64,000 nt of DNA, taken from assembly GCA_028023455.1 (NCBI GenBank), contig JAQFVV010012434.1:3542928-3606927 (forward strand), in the 5' to 3' direction. Origin of the DNA: Epiperipatus broadwayi (taxonomy: Eukaryota; Onychophora; Udeonychophora; Euonychophora; Peripatidae). The notes under the pieces are model-generated. The model was not told the DNA's origin. It worked only from the letters and a program-made list of their open reading frames with translations, and ran no database searches. Every line of letters starts with the position of its first letter. The first letter of the stretch is position 1. Shown piece after piece: positions 13,090 to 25,683 of this stretch. Both the position numbers and the translations under genes were made by a program.

Positions 13090-13800
13090 GATTTGCAATA
13101 GATTTACATGGATGAGCTTGAAACCATTTCATCTTTTATTGAAACTTTTTTCTGTGTTGATATCAGTCATTATATGGCTATTTGATGAAGCACTATTAAA
13201 AATATTCTGAATACATATCAACTATATATCTATTGAATTAAATTCACAATAGAATTAGAAATAGAACAAAAATTTGCTTAGATATTATTGAGGCAAAACT
13301 ATACAAAGAAATAAACACGTTAGACCATGACAAAAAAACCAAAGAAAAATAATATTAAGTATTATAATATGTCTATGCAAATTTGGAGTGAGTAACAAAA
13401 AAAAACTGTGATCAATGTAATATCACATCATTTTCCAAAGTCATAGAATATTGCAAAAAATCTTATCTTCTACAAGACTTATATTCAAAATGCTGGAAAA
13501 CAAAAACTTTATATACAAAATACCATATGAATATGAAAAAATATATGTCCATAACACTAGCTCCCTACCAAAAATAATTAAAATATAAAAAAAATGATTA
13601 GAGAGGAAATGATAGCTATGTCAAAAATAGCAGATCTTACATGTAATTATGTACATAAGTTTCACAAAGAAAACAAGAGAATATTGAGAAGAGAGAACAG
13701 TTTCAAAAAAGGGAGAAATGTAAAGAGATTGCTGAATTGAGAATGCTAAACAACACCATAAGTATGCCTAGTCTAATACTTCATAATTTTTGAAAAGCAC
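13090..13800 (+). pseudogene. Penelope-like element remnant (GIY-YIG end)
   Basis: In plus frames, about 13490-13560 reads 'NFIYKIPYEYEKIYV', resembling the 'Y.IPC.CGK.YIGQT' start of the GIY-YIG endonuclease of Penelope-like elements. It is followed by pieces aligning with 'SLPT', then 'HKFHKENKRILRREN', 'REKCKEIAELRMLNN' and 'MPSLIL', in the order of that domain and the C-terminal tail. The catalytic GIY/YIG signature is itself degraded, and frames shift several times. Weak resemblance to the linker upstream extends to about 13090. The identification rests on motif order. It matters because Penelope-like elements are known carriers of hammerhead ribozymes, which occur elsewhere in this window. 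Confidence 0.5.
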
Positions 13801-13831
13801 TTATCAATTTTGCTCTTAAAAAATAATCTTC

Positions 13832-13838
13832 TTGGATA

Positions 13839-13873
<35 letters not shown>

Positions 13874-13881
13874 TTATCCAA

Positions 13882-13915
<34 letters not shown>
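13832..13915. repeat. AT microsatellite with palindromic ends
   Basis: TCTTGGATAAGT and ACTTATCCAAGA enclose a TA run, and a second TA run follows to about 13912. The arrangement can form a long hairpin. It is probably an expanded palindrome, not a functional element. Confidence 0.8.
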
Positions 13916-14474
13916 CCTAGTTGGTTAGTGTCCCTTAAATTCATTATTCATACTTTTAATGATTACTAATTAGGCCAGAAATATATGAAGAAGGAGGAGA
14001 CTACATGATCATCCTGGGGACAATAAATATTACTGTAGTAAGTGGGCATACAAGTCAAATACAAACCCACAATCTAACAACCACTCATATCAATTAACTC
14101 ACAACAAGTCTAAGTACAAAACTTATAAGCATTAAGAAATCTTTAGAAGATATTGTTCCTAAAAATTAAGAAGTATGAGAAGGATATGATAGAAACTGAC
14201 AATTCAATTTATTTAAAAGAATTGCCAAACAGTCAGTCAGTTGAGTCAAAGTTATTTCAAGAGGGTAAATGATGAATATAGATTGTCTAGTGGAGTATAA
14301 AAGTCAAAAAATATGATATTAAAAATAGAAAAGACCTGGATGATGATAAAATAAAATTGAAATGTTATAAGAAAATATAGAAGTGGAATTTGAAGATTAC
14401 CCAAGTAAAGTTCAATCAAACTTAATTGGATGAGGAAATTATTGAATAACAATTGAAAAGAGATACAGTATATA

Positions 14475-14891
14475 ATGAAGAATGTACCAGAAGAAATGAT
14501 TAGAAAATTTAATTGCAAACTTGAATCACTTGAATCTGATCATGAAAGAACAAAGAAAAACTTAGATAGAAATATTGAGGGTATAATAGAAAGTCCAAAA
14601 TGTAAATTTAAAAATGTTGATAAAAACATAAATTTATATTTAGTGTATATTGTAAATTATAATGGTGCATCTAGCATTATAAAGCTTGGTTTGATATTAC
14701 AATCACTGGTATGGAATAATAATGATAATACTAAGAAACTAAACACAGCCAAAGTAGCTTACACTGTTATTAACAAAGCTAATAAAGGACAGAATATGAG
14801 TTACATTAAAGATCTTCCCAGCAAAGAATTATGTAATGCTGAAATAATGATGTGCTGCAATATTCATAATGCTTACAACATATTACTTTAA
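14475..14891 (+). CDS. Unrecognised 138-codon open frame
   Basis: This is one of the longest plus-strand frames in the window outside the LINEs. It starts at the first ATG (MKNVPEEMIRKF). The N-terminal third is rich in charged residues (K, E, R, N) and could form a short coiled coil. The C-terminal part has several cysteines (KELCNAEIMMCCNIHNAY). I recognise no family. The preceding minus frame (14252-14518) overlaps it and looks like a shadow. A second frame follows after 11 bases. It may be a decayed transposon ORF or a host pseudo-exon; no splice sites or promoter support it as an active gene. Confidence 0.25.
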   Translation: MKNVPEEMIRKFNCKLESLESDHERTKKNLDRNIEGIIESPKCKFKNVDKNINLYLVYIVNYNGASSIIKLGLILQSLVWNNNDNTKKLNTAKVAYTVINKANKGQNMSYIKDLPSKELCNAEIMMCCNIHNAYNILL

Positions 14892-14902
14892 TCAGAACTT
14901 TT

Positions 14903-15127
14903 TTGTTTACATATTCTAGGAAATTTTACAGTTGGAATTTTGTTGTTTCAGATTTAACTATTAAACATAAAACACATGTAAATGAGGTTTATAGTACATA
15001 TAGTTGTTGTAGTTTTAATAATGTCATTAAAAAATCTGTAGTGGGAGGAGATGTGCCATCTAGGGATATTTCAATCACATCTGATCATGTATATAAGTAT
15101 ATGGGTATTTTAAAAAAAAATATTTGA
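14903..15127 (+). CDS. Unrecognised 74-codon open frame
   Basis: It lies just downstream of the 14475-14891 frame on the same strand but in a different reading frame, which suggests one degraded ORF split by an indel. It includes 'VSDLTIKHKTHVNEVYSTYSCC' and a glycine/valine segment. No domain is recognised. The frame ends in a poly-A stretch (lysine codons) near 15115. Confidence 0.2.
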   Translation: MFTYSRKFYSWNFVVSDLTIKHKTHVNEVYSTYSCCSFNNVIKKSVVGGDVPSRDISITSDHVYKYMGILKKNI

Positions 15128-15129
15128 AT

Positions 15130-18100
15130 TTTGACTCATTATTTGTTTGGAAATTATGATATTTTACTTAATTTAATATATGGTGCATTTTTTAAATAAA
15201 ACTCTACATGATATTTTGTTTATTTCCTAACTTAAAATGCACATTTCTTAGAAGAGACAGAAATTTGCAGTTTGCTCTCCTCTGTATCCTTAGGAAACTA
15301 GTGAGATATTAAATTCATCAAAATTGGGAAGTTACTCATATTTTTAAGAAAGAGAAAATGTGCACATTTATTTTTGATACAATTTGTGATATGGATATAG
15401 TTTGTCAATCATGAATTCTAATAGATAAATGATAAAAGTCATGTTGAAATTGAAATAATGATTTTGACTTGTTTAATTTTATTATGTCTTTGAAAATAAG
15501 GTCTGATTCATTTATTTTCAAAAAATAATATTAATAAATAAATAAAACAGGAAGTATATTAAGATTTGGTATTTTTTAAGTACTGATAAAAGAAATCAAA
15601 ACATCATGAATTTTGAAAAGAGTATTTTATTAAATAACACTGTTTATTCATACATCTTAAAAAAATAATTAGTATGTTGTATTTTTTACAAGTATTAATT
15701 TATATATACATTGAAGTTATTAACAAAAAAGAGAACCATTTTTTTTATAACAGTGATTACTCAACAAAATTATAAAAAAAACTTTACATCAAAAAAAAAA
15801 TAAATAAATAAAGAAGAAATTTTTTTTTTGTTAGTTTGTATTCAAATACATGCTTCTTTTATCATTCCCAAAAAGAAATCTATATGATTAACCAATATTT
15901 TACTATAAAAGACACCACAATATTCATGAAGTTGTTAATTAAGGAATTACATAGCACAGATTATTAAAAACAAAGTTGACATCTGCCTTTAAAGACGCCA
16001 AAATATTAATGGAAGTTCAACTAAAATATGATTCCTATCGTATATTCAAATGATTCATCCTTAATTTCACTAAAGGTCTGTAAAATAACTATTTAAATTT
16101 AAAGCAAATATATATATATGCATATACTTTGGAGACATTGGCAATATTTATAAAATAAAATTAATAATCCTATTAAGCATATCAAATATAATATCAATGT
16201 ACTACTGAAGGAATTGTTGAATGGCACTGTAAAATGTTTATTTGTATATTTATTCATTATATCTACTGCCTACCTGTCAAAAACAATCTCTTTTACATGT
16301 ATTAAGGAAAATATTCATTAATTCTTCACTGTGTTTTGGATTATAACTATTATAAAAATTACTACTCATACAGTAACCAGATAAATACAGTAACGATAAA
16401 AATTAAAAAAAAAACTGTAATAGAGATATTAAATGAATCCGGCAGAAACTAACTAGTGATGATGTTTAGCATTACAGATGTTCATATGTCAGCAGGATTT
16501 GAATTAGGGAATATGTGATGTGAAACCTTTTAAATTGAGCTAATGTGTCTGGATGTATTTATGATGAAACTATAATGTATAATCCCAAGGCATAAGTCTA
16601 AATGATCATTTTGTTGTAATATTATTGTTCCATATTGTGGTGTATTGAAGTAATTATACACAGATTTGTTGCTGCCAGCCCAAGTGTTTGGATCTTTGGA
16701 TATTGAGTGTCTTATTAATGTTGTAGAGTGTTTAGTTTTATTTTAAAGGTTTTCTGTTATATGTATATATATTTAAGTAATACTTTATGTATGTCTGTCA
16801 GTATAAAGAATAATTCTTTATAGCAAGCAATTATTTAGAGGAAATTACTATAGTTGATAGAGATTATGAATAATCATTGAGTAAATTTTACTAGGATAAC
16901 TTATTTGGGTTTGATATTCTTAATAGCAAGACATAATATGCTAAATTTTCTTTACCAATTAAATTTGAAAAAATTTAATTCTAATTCATATTTTCCTCTA
17001 ATTGTGCAAACATATATTATCCTGCACCTTACATAGTTTAAGCGCCCATATGTTCACCATGTTTGATTTTCCATGACATATATTGTTTTTATTTTTTCAT
17101 TATTTATGAAATGTAAATAAACTGCCATAATTGTTTTATTAACTAAAAGTCATGGGTTGCACTTATTTTAATTCTTAACAATAATAATTATAAGTTACAG
17201 CCATGGGAGACAGGGATAGGTAAACTTTAACTAGCAAATAGTTTAGTATGAATTTATATCTATTTTATTCAATTAGCATTAATCAGTGTTTATTTTTGAA
17301 GATTAGTATCTAATGAAAAGTTAACTTCAGTATCCAATCCTATTTTAGATTGTATTGGTATGAGTGAGAAATGAAAGTCAGAACAGACATATAAAACTCT
17401 TTATTTAATATTTCAACATTTTGCATTTTATGAAATATTAAGTCTGACTTGATGTAATAGAATCTCTACTCAAGGGCATTAAATCTATCAATTATCTTAT
17501 AGCCATTTGGTTGGTCACAGGATTCCTATTTTCAATCTATTTAATTACATTATATGACAAGTGTATGTTTAATTTGAGTATATGACTATGATCAATCAGC
17601 TATCCCATTCATATCATTACAGTGTACATGGTTATAATGTTAACTATATTATGAGTATATTAATAATTTTTATTATTTGGTACACATTTTTTAATTTAGT
17701 CAATTAGTATAAGACCAAATCCTTGTTGTATCAATTGATATGATATTATTTGTTTATTCAAGAGATGTAACTCTGTTAAATGAGATTAAATGAACTTTAT
17801 TGAATTATTTTTTTTGAACTTTCTTTTTTAAAAAATAAAGTAGATGAATCATAATTAAATATTTTAATGTAATTAACTTTCACCATTAGAGTCAATTATA
17901 AAAAGTAAGACATTGAACTTACGATAATTATGTAAAGTAACATATATTAAGGCTATAACCTTAAGATCATGCGTTTGAAAAACAACAGTAGGGACCTCTA
18001 CAAATCTTAACACAGTTATGTAAATAGCCCATCTCCATGAGCTACTTGTGTGTCTACTCTATAAATAAAATAGAAAATCCATCTACATTAATTGAAACTT

Positions 18101-19220
18101 AATTTTTACTAAGGAATTCATATGATATTTTTATTTTGTCTGTTTAACTGTGAATTTGCTAAACACCTGCAATAATCTCATGATACTATTCGATCCTTAT
18201 GCTTTGTTGCCTTAATATCAAGACTACCTTTTTTCAAACAATTTAATGAAAACATATATATAATGAATACACTTCACAAAGTTAAGTATTTTATTTTTGA
18301 AGTTTATTTTTGAAGTTTTTTTATTTTGTTATTTTTAAAATTGTAATGAGTTTATAACGAGCAATGTTATCAAGAAATGAAAATAACATTCAATTGCCAA
18401 GTTACTGTAAAAATCAACAAACATCATTTTTATTTCATATAATTATTATAATAGTATTTTTAACTTGGTCAATCTAGATAAAACAAAATTTGTTTATATA
18501 TTAAGCTTCAAAAAAAAAAGTTTAAAGTTTTACAACAGCTTTTTTCATGACAAACAGCAATAAATTTTCAGTCCACTCCTTGCTTTTTTTTGTCTGTATG
18601 ACAAATTTAAAACAGGTTGTGTAATAAAATGCAAGAAAAACATTCTTATTTATGTATGTTAGGCCTAGTCCAGAAAGTAAAATAAATACTGTATAAAGAC
18701 ACATTATTTTCGGATTGAAGCATTTATTTTTTGTATATATATATCATAATGAATATTGAAGGAAAATCTTAGAATGTAATATATAAAACAAATATGCAAG
18801 TCATGTGATAAATTATTTTTCAAAAAAGATGATGATCATCATACATAAATCAGTCTTATAAAAATCATTAGTTTGCAAAGGTCACATTATCCTCACATTT
18901 ACTTACTAGAGCTGATCACTATTCCAAAAACATCTACAATAAGTTTAGGTAAATCAATAACTCTAAATGATGGTGTTATTACAACCATAAGAACAGAAAC
19001 TAGAATAAAGTGCCACCATATAATGTGCATTGGTTATTCAAACTTCCAGTAGATAATTTTGGAGTAGAATGACAAATTTAAAAATGAAAGCTCCCATATT
19101 GAAGCTGAACCTGCAATTTCTATTATCATCAGCCATATGATTTTCCAGACTACTACAGTTTCATTATTTACAATTTTTAATTATTTAATAATATAATTTA
19201 CAAGCACATGTTTTCTTTCA
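15130..19220. other. Non-coding AT-rich stretch
   Basis: No gene is supported here. A short block at about 17950-18000 (TATAACCT...GTAGGGACCTCTACAA) is a diverged copy of one at about 11880-11930, so an unnamed dispersed repeat is present. Otherwise there are homopolymers and a short ATATATAT tract near 16112. Confidence 0.4.
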
Positions 19221-19226
19221 TTAGTG

Positions 19227-19404
19227 ATTCTTAATCAGAAGGAGACCAGCCTTTAACACACACTGTATAATCATGTTATTAACTCATTGATATCTCTATT
19301 TGTATCTGGGTTTGAGAGTGTCCTGCATACTTACTATAACATCAATGACTAGCAACATAATTAAACAGTGCATGTCAAAGGCTGATTACTTTCTGATTAA
19401 GAAT
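19227..19404. mobile_element. Small foldback (MITE-like) element
   Basis: The left arm ATTCTTAATCAGAAGG...CAGCCTTTAAC and the right arm GTCAAAGGCTGATTAC...CTGATTAAGAAT are inverted copies over about 65 bp each, with several mismatches. The spacer is about 45 bp. No target duplication is obvious, so the superfamily is unknown. Confidence 0.7.
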
Positions 19405-19636
19405 TTTTAATTGTATAAAGCTAATTGAAATATATGCTTAATTTTAATCCTCTACCAAAACTGCTGAACCACTTTTGGTGGTGCTTTGATGATAAATATG
19501 ATGAAATCAGAAACAATTTGAGTTAACATTTGAGTGTTTTATGTATTGATGTTTCACTATAATTTTAGATTGAATAGTTCTGATAAAATGATAGTCATTT
19601 TGTATTTTAGTTTTTGTAACTGAACAGGAAGTAATT

Positions 19637-19740
19637 GAAACTTCTAGTGAGTTAAATATGTAAATAAACTTTTTAAAAGACAGATGGTGTCATCTGTCTT
19701 TTAAAGAGTTTATTTACTTATATAATTCACTGGAAGCTTC
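19637..19740. repeat. 104-bp near-perfect palindrome
   Basis: GAAACTTCTAGTGAGTT at the left pairs with AATTCACTGGAAGCTTC at the right. The central arms TTTAAAAGACAGAT and ATCTGTCTTTTAAA are exact, with a loop of only a few bases. It would extrude as a strong cruciform or hairpin. A looser relative (ATGTAAATAAAC ... GTTTATTTACAT) occurs at 21465-21540. Confidence 0.8.
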
Positions 19741-20713
19741 ACATACATTAAATTATTTATTTATTATTTTAGTTTTTGTATCTAGATAGCAGGAGCAATT
19801 AAAAAATAAGAAGTGTTAAAGTGCAAAGATCTTGACAATTATGCCAAAGATTACTTATATTTAGTTACTGAAACAGAAAGATAGACATTTTTATTTTCAA
19901 GTCTAATCGTTTGTTTTAAAATTATTTTAATTATTTTGAAAGACATTTTTAATAACAAATATAAAATGTATTTCTTTTTTATAATTGTATGATGTTTTAG
20001 AAGGATTTACATTTATGTTATAGAAAAAAAAAAATTATGCTATTTCTAGCTCACATAGAAAATTAAGCTGCTTTTTTTTTAAAGATAAATTCTTTGCTTA
20101 AATGTTTTTCCTTGACACTAGATGTATTTTTAATTTTTTTTAATAATAATTATACTAAAAATAGATATATTTTATCATTAACACTATTCAAACTAAAGGC
20201 AACATATATAAAAAAATAATTTCGCAATATGAGCATTGATTTGTTTGTCTAATTTTTTGGGTGAAAGTTAAATGTAAATATTAAATAATCATATTACACT
20301 GATAAACATTTTTATATTATATTAATCAAAACAATAAATATTTATTGATTAATTTTTAGTTTTTGTCAAAAATATATATCAACTTATTCAGTGATTATTT
20401 TTGTGTTTTCTGATAAAGTTATTTTTAAGTATTTAGTTATCTCTCAAGCAATTCACTTCTCACAATTAAAATATATATATATGTACTTTTGAAGTATCAT
20501 TTTATACTTAAATTCTTTTTTATAAAGCAGTAATTGTAAACACACTCTTATAATTTTAGATAATTAAAGTTAAATTATCTAAATTATTGAAACTCTATAT
20601 CAATACTATTTCAACAACAAATTTTAACATACTAATCACTAAAAATCATTTTATAAAATTGTTTAATATATGAATTTTTTTTACAGTACATGTTTTTTCA
20701 TACCTGCACTAGA

Positions 20714-20990
20714 ATATGTAATATATAGGGGGTTTGAACTCAGACTTTTACATGATCCTCAACTATCAATGCTATCTCATACTGCTGATATCCTTGATCA
20801 CACACATATCAAAAAGATAAATAATCACCAATATACATATTTTGAGCTAAACCAGCTCTCATCAGTTGGTCCAGATTATCATCTCCACACATATATACAA
20901 TCAATGCTCAGCTTATATTAAGATAGCCAATCTTCATACTTTAATGGACAGGCTTCAATCCATTCCACCCCAAAATTCTTCTAAGTAAAC
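20714..20990. mobile_element. Family A foldback element, single left arm
   Basis: The terminus TATGTAATATATAGGG and the arm through GGCTTCAATCCATTCCACC match the left arm of the 46.0 and 53.1 kb copies; the right arm is absent. It holds a minus-strand hammerhead relic described separately. The 83-codon frame covering 20670-20921 is a by-product of this repeat and not a gene. Confidence 0.75.
20823..20889 (-). ncRNA. Hammerhead ribozyme relic, family A
   Basis: On the minus strand, CTGATGA (complement of 20859-20865) is followed by stem II GAGCT, loop GGTTT, AGCTC, and then AAAA where GAAA is needed. The 5-bp stem II is perfect. Compared with ATGCT/AGCAT in the 55.7-kb copy, the two outer pairs have changed on both sides, which is compensatory. 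The lost G of the core predicts an inactive ribozyme. Confidence 0.6.
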
Positions 20991-21644
20991 TCTATTATGA
21001 TAATAAATATTATTTTTTACATTTTTTAATCCAGTTTATAAAAATATTATTTATTCATTTAGGTAGTGTCATTTGTTTTAAACTCCAGGCATTGAAGATA
21101 CCTCTATCACCATCAGGGTTTTCTAAGAGACATGTATTCTCCATCACTTTCCTTTTTATTCAGAATGATGCCCAATTCAGTTTAATGGATTAGATTTAGA
21201 CCAAGTCTCTAAAATTTTTACAATATCAGAGAATCAAGACTGAGCTTTAGTTTTAAGTTCTTCCAAACCATTTCAGTTACAGATATTCTGAGTTATAATT
21301 ATTTATTACATATTAAATTGAGTTTTCATTTCATATTTGAAGATTGTTAACACTAAGGCTTGACCTTGATCCTTTGAATGTTAAAATAGTGATTCTATAT
21401 CATTTATTCTGTACATATATATAATAAAGAAATCAAATTCACTCTCATTTAAAATTATGTAAATAAACCTAAGCATGAATACCAAGAAATGTGATAGGAC
21501 AGGTTACCATTTGTTTTTTAATAGTTTATTTACATTACATAACTCATTGAAAGCTATAGTTACTTCCATCTAATTACAGTTATAATATTTATTACACATA
21601 TGTAACAAACAAAGTGCAGGACAAAATATTTAATATAATGTTTT

Positions 21645-21815
21645 GAAATTAACTTATTCCAACTGATGAAAGCAATAAGCTAGAAACTAGGCTAATGATA
21701 TTAGATTGGAAGATGCTTGATAAGAATTATTATGCATAACTTTCTAACATCTATTGATTACTGAAGCTTATGCTAGGTAGCCCTATTATGTGGAGAAAAA
21801 CATTAACATACATTT
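21645..21815 (+). repeat. Family B repeat, degenerate copy with hammerhead relic
   Basis: CTGATGA (21663-21669), AAGC, loop AATAA, GCTA, GAAA (21683-21686) and CTAG follow in order. The sequence after it (ATTAGATTGG...GCATAACTTTCTAACATC...ATTGATTACT) tracks the family B monomer at 30.6 kb. The cleavage triplet is changed (GGC in place of GTC), so it should be inactive. This copy is the most diverged in the window. Confidence 0.65.
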
Positions 21816-22047
21816 AACATGATTTATATGTCTTGGGAAATACTTGTTAAATTAATATAATGGTAGTATAACATTTGATAATTCATCCATTTGATGTTTA
21901 AAATCTTTATTTTTAATGATCATTTTAAATATGATTATAATGTAAAATAAATCTGTAAAGAGAATAAAAAATGATTAAAATATTTATGTTTATTGTAGTT
22001 TAAATAAATTAACATTTTATAATTGAAATATTTTTTTTTTGTATTTC

Positions 22048-22082
<35 letters not shown>

Positions 22083-22460
22083 ACTATTATAGAAAACAGA
22101 GCTGGGGAAAGTTTTCACAAAATATTTGAGCAAGATTTTAATAATTGTTAACAACCATGGAATTTTCTGAAAAAAAATTTTTTAGATATATTTAAACTGT
22201 AAAAATTTATTCTATGACACTATAATGTTAAAGTTTAAATTTATAAAATTTGAGAATTCTTTATGCTTATTACTATAAACCCTTTAGAAATTAAAACTCT
22301 GATTTATAATAAACTGATATTTTTTGTATTTTATACTGTTTCCTTAAGTGTGTATATTAGGAATTTTGTCATTGTTCTATCTATGCTGTTAAATATGGAC
22401 TTCAGTATTCAGTATTTTTTTAGATTTTACTGATAATTTTATTATTTTCTAAATAAATAG

Positions 22461-23060
22461 ACTATTTAATACAGTATATTTATTTCTAATTACAAGTAGT
22501 TAAAATGAAATACTATCTCTCTGCTGCTATAGAATTAATAAGTTTATACAAATCATTTGTCAAGTTAAATATCATGCACACAATAGACTAATGCTCTGAT
22601 TTCCACATGGTGAGAAAAAATTGGCTTATATAATGATAAGCTCTACATATAAGGAGTTCACTTATATTTTTAAACTGATGCTTACAGGTGAGTGCATATA
22701 AGTTCTTGAAAAGTGCATGTCCAAAGGTTTATTCCCTTCTTTATATTACATACATAGTCAAGTGATATTAGACTATTTATTAAACTAAATTTAAAATTTA
22801 ATATTTATTTCTAAATGAGATTCGAATTTTCTCCTGCTATAGAATGAATAAGTTTGTACAATCTATCTGTCAAGTTATATATCAGGCACACAACAGGTTA
22901 AAGGTCTGATTTTAGCATAGCAAAGAAAGGTTAGCTTATATAAAGATAAGCTCTAAGCAAAAATGGCACTTAAGCTTTTTAAACTGATGCTTGCAAGTGA
23001 GTGCATGCAAATTCTTGAAAAGTGCATGACCAAAGGTTCATTTTTTATATTATTTTCTAA
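22461..23060 (+). repeat. Tandem duplication, two ~305-bp units
   Basis: Unit 1 (about 22461-22765) and unit 2 (about 22770-23060) share long blocks such as GCTATAGAAT.AATAAGTTT, TTTAAACTGATGCTT and TTCTTGAAAAGTGCATG, at roughly 80% identity by eye. Both are bounded by TTATTTTCTAAATAA. The units have no evident coding content and the duplication looks old. Confidence 0.75.
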
Positions 23061-24713
23061 ATAATAAAGAAAATAAATAAGGCAGAACAGGTTTAAAAAG
23101 ATGACTGCATTAAAATGCTTCACAGTCAATTCTCTACAGAGAAATAATGAAAAAGGATATTATAATCAGTGATATCAATAACCAGTTTAAAAAATTTTGT
23201 TTGTTATCTTACTGTCTAGGTAAAAATAAATAGATATCTATTTGCTGAATTGGCTATGAGACATTAGCCTAAAAAAATTTTTTAATTTTTTTTATTTTTA
23301 GTTACGGTTGATTTTTTTTTTCATGGTTTACCAGGATTGGAACATATGACTAATATATGGTCTGTAATAAGAATCTTTGTTGCTAAATGGCATACACATA
23401 TTACTTACTATTCTCTATTTTTTTAAATATATTCAGCCTTCATAAAATGTTTCCAGTAATAAAAATGATCATAAGTTTTAAATTTGAATTTTTCATTTTT
23501 TATTTTACTGACAGTCTATTTTATAGATAAAAAATAAATCATATTATTTTTGTAAAATATCAATACCAAATCTATGTTTTTGGTCAGACTTCTAGTTTAA
23601 ACAAACTAGATTCTATTTGTTCATTTAATCTGTGAACCTATCTTATCTTTAAAAAACTTAGTCAACTTATAAATATTGGAAGTAGCTGAAACTATTAGGT
23701 ATATATATAAAAAAAATCCCATCTTTTAAAAATACTTTTTAAAACTGTTTTAAAAATGATTATCAACATACATTCTCTCTGACTTTATTATTTATATAAA
23801 CGCTAAAAAGTTTATAAAAGTACTTATGGTCTAAAATGAATTACATTTGTATTCATGAATGTTCTTATAAAATTAATACAAAAAGATGTATCTTCTATTT
23901 TAAAAAATATATTACAAATTTTGTTCCATGATAATATTACATTTATTTCATACTTTTTTTCACTTACATTTAGAATTTCATTTTAGTAGTCGAAATAATA
24001 GTTTTTCAGATTCTTTATAACTTTTATGAATGTAAATGTATACACATAAATTTACACACACACATATATATATAGAGGGGGGAATGTAAAATACTTAATC
24101 ATTATTCATTTAAATAAATGGATACATGGTTTTAGTTATGTTGATGTCACATTTGTCAGAAGGTAGCCACTACATGAAATATCTAGACTTACTTTTTATT
24201 TTATGCTACCATAAAATCTTGTGCTGCTGTAGGTATTCCCACAGGAAAAAAAGTTAATTTTACTAACAAGTTGACTCCTTCTTAATAATAGCCTGGACAG
24301 TTGTAATGATCAGATATTCTCTTTACTTATTATAAACATAGGGTAGACAGACATATTCTTTATATGAATATATTATGGTCATTTTTTTATTATTTCTTAC
24401 TAAGTACAAAATAAATAATGAGACAACATCAATGTATGTTGAGTAAATTTAAAATTAATTTATTTTTACTCAAAAACGATAAGATAGGTATTATGACTGA
24501 TGATATTCAAGATTTATCTATTAGAAATCAATAAATATACATATGATTGATAAGTTTTTTATAAAGTCAAATCAAACCCAAATAGCATTGATATATTATT
24601 AGTTCATTATAATTAATTCATAAAGAATGAAGCAGTTATTGTTATAAATTATAAATCCAAAAGAAACTGACATATAAGAATATAATAGCTTCAGTAACAT
24701 TTAATGTCATTTC

Positions 24714-24715
<2 letters not shown>

Positions 24716-24760
<45 letters not shown>
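24716..24760. repeat. (AT)n microsatellite
   Basis: An uninterrupted AT run directly precedes the left end of the family C foldback. Related AT runs occur near 13845, 22050, 25670, 26247 and at both ends of the 58-61 kb palindrome, where they mark insertion sites. Confidence 0.95.
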
Positions 24761-24761
<1 letters not shown>

Positions 24762-25351
24762 TGTAATAATGCTCTAAGCTAAATGGGTTTATAAGTAATC
24801 ATTAAAATCAGTCAACACTTAGACAATTCTAATATCAATAATGTTAAAGTGTTGTCAAGGTAATCCCCACTAACAATAAAAGTAGAATTCCACCTTTATT
24901 TGTGACCCATTATATTTATATAGACATTAAAGATTGCAACCTGACTATAGAGATTGAAATTATTAATACAAAGAAGTTTAAATAAATCTCCTTAAACAAG
25001 TAAATATAATCTGTTCTGAATGCAATTTGCATGCAAATTAAAAAATTATAATTGCAATTTGTAATGTTAAATTGACTATTTATTAGTCTGCATTCAGAAC
25101 AGGTTATATTTATCTGTTTAAAGAGATTTATTTAAACGTCTGTGTATCAATAATTTTAATTTCTGTGGTCAAGTTGCAATCTTTAGTATCTATATAAATA
25201 TATTGGGCCATAAGTAAAAGTGGGATTCCACTTTTATTGTCAAAAGATGTTGCCATGACAACAATTTGAGATTGTTTATTATTATTGATATTGGGATTGT
25301 CTAAGTGTTTACTTGTGATAAACCCATTTAGCCTTAAGTATTATTGCACTT
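24759..25351. mobile_element. Family C foldback element
   Basis: AAGTGTAATAATGCTC at the left end and its inverse at 25351 define a ~590-bp element. Its two ~280-bp arms meet near 25040, around CAATTTGCATGCAAATT. The arms share CACTTAGACAATT, ATTCCAC.TTTAT and GAGATTTATTTAAAC in inverted order. It inserted beside an AT microsatellite. No ORF and no hammerhead core were found, so it differs from families A and B. Confidence 0.8.
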
Positions 25352-25383
25352 ATTACTTAAGTAATATTTTGGATGAAAATTGA

Positions 25384-25655
25384 AAATTATAATTGCAGTT
25401 TGTAATGTTATAACTGACTATTTATTAGTCTGCATTCATAATAGGTTATATTTACCTATTTAAAGAGGTTTATTTAAACTTCTTTGTATTAATAACTTTA
25501 ATCTCTTGGTATAAGTTGCAATCTTTAGTGTTTATATAAATATATTGGACCATAAATAAATGTGAAATTTCACCTTTATTCTTAAAGGAGATTGCTTTGA
25601 TGACAGTTTGAGATTGTTGATTGTTATTGATATTGGGATTGTCTGCATGTTGTCT
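25384..25655 (+). repeat. Extra family C right arm
   Basis: This is a second copy of the family C right arm in the same orientation, from GCAGTTTGTAATGTTA to TTGGGATTGTCTGCATG. It directly follows the complete element. Divergence between the two right arms suggests a duplication older than a few recent events in the window. Confidence 0.75.
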
Positions 25656-25683
25656 TGTTTTAAGAATTATATATATATATATA

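Noticed and set aside
24497-24535. CTGATGA followed by GAAA at about 24.5 kb
   Set aside because: The bases between do not form a stem II hairpin.
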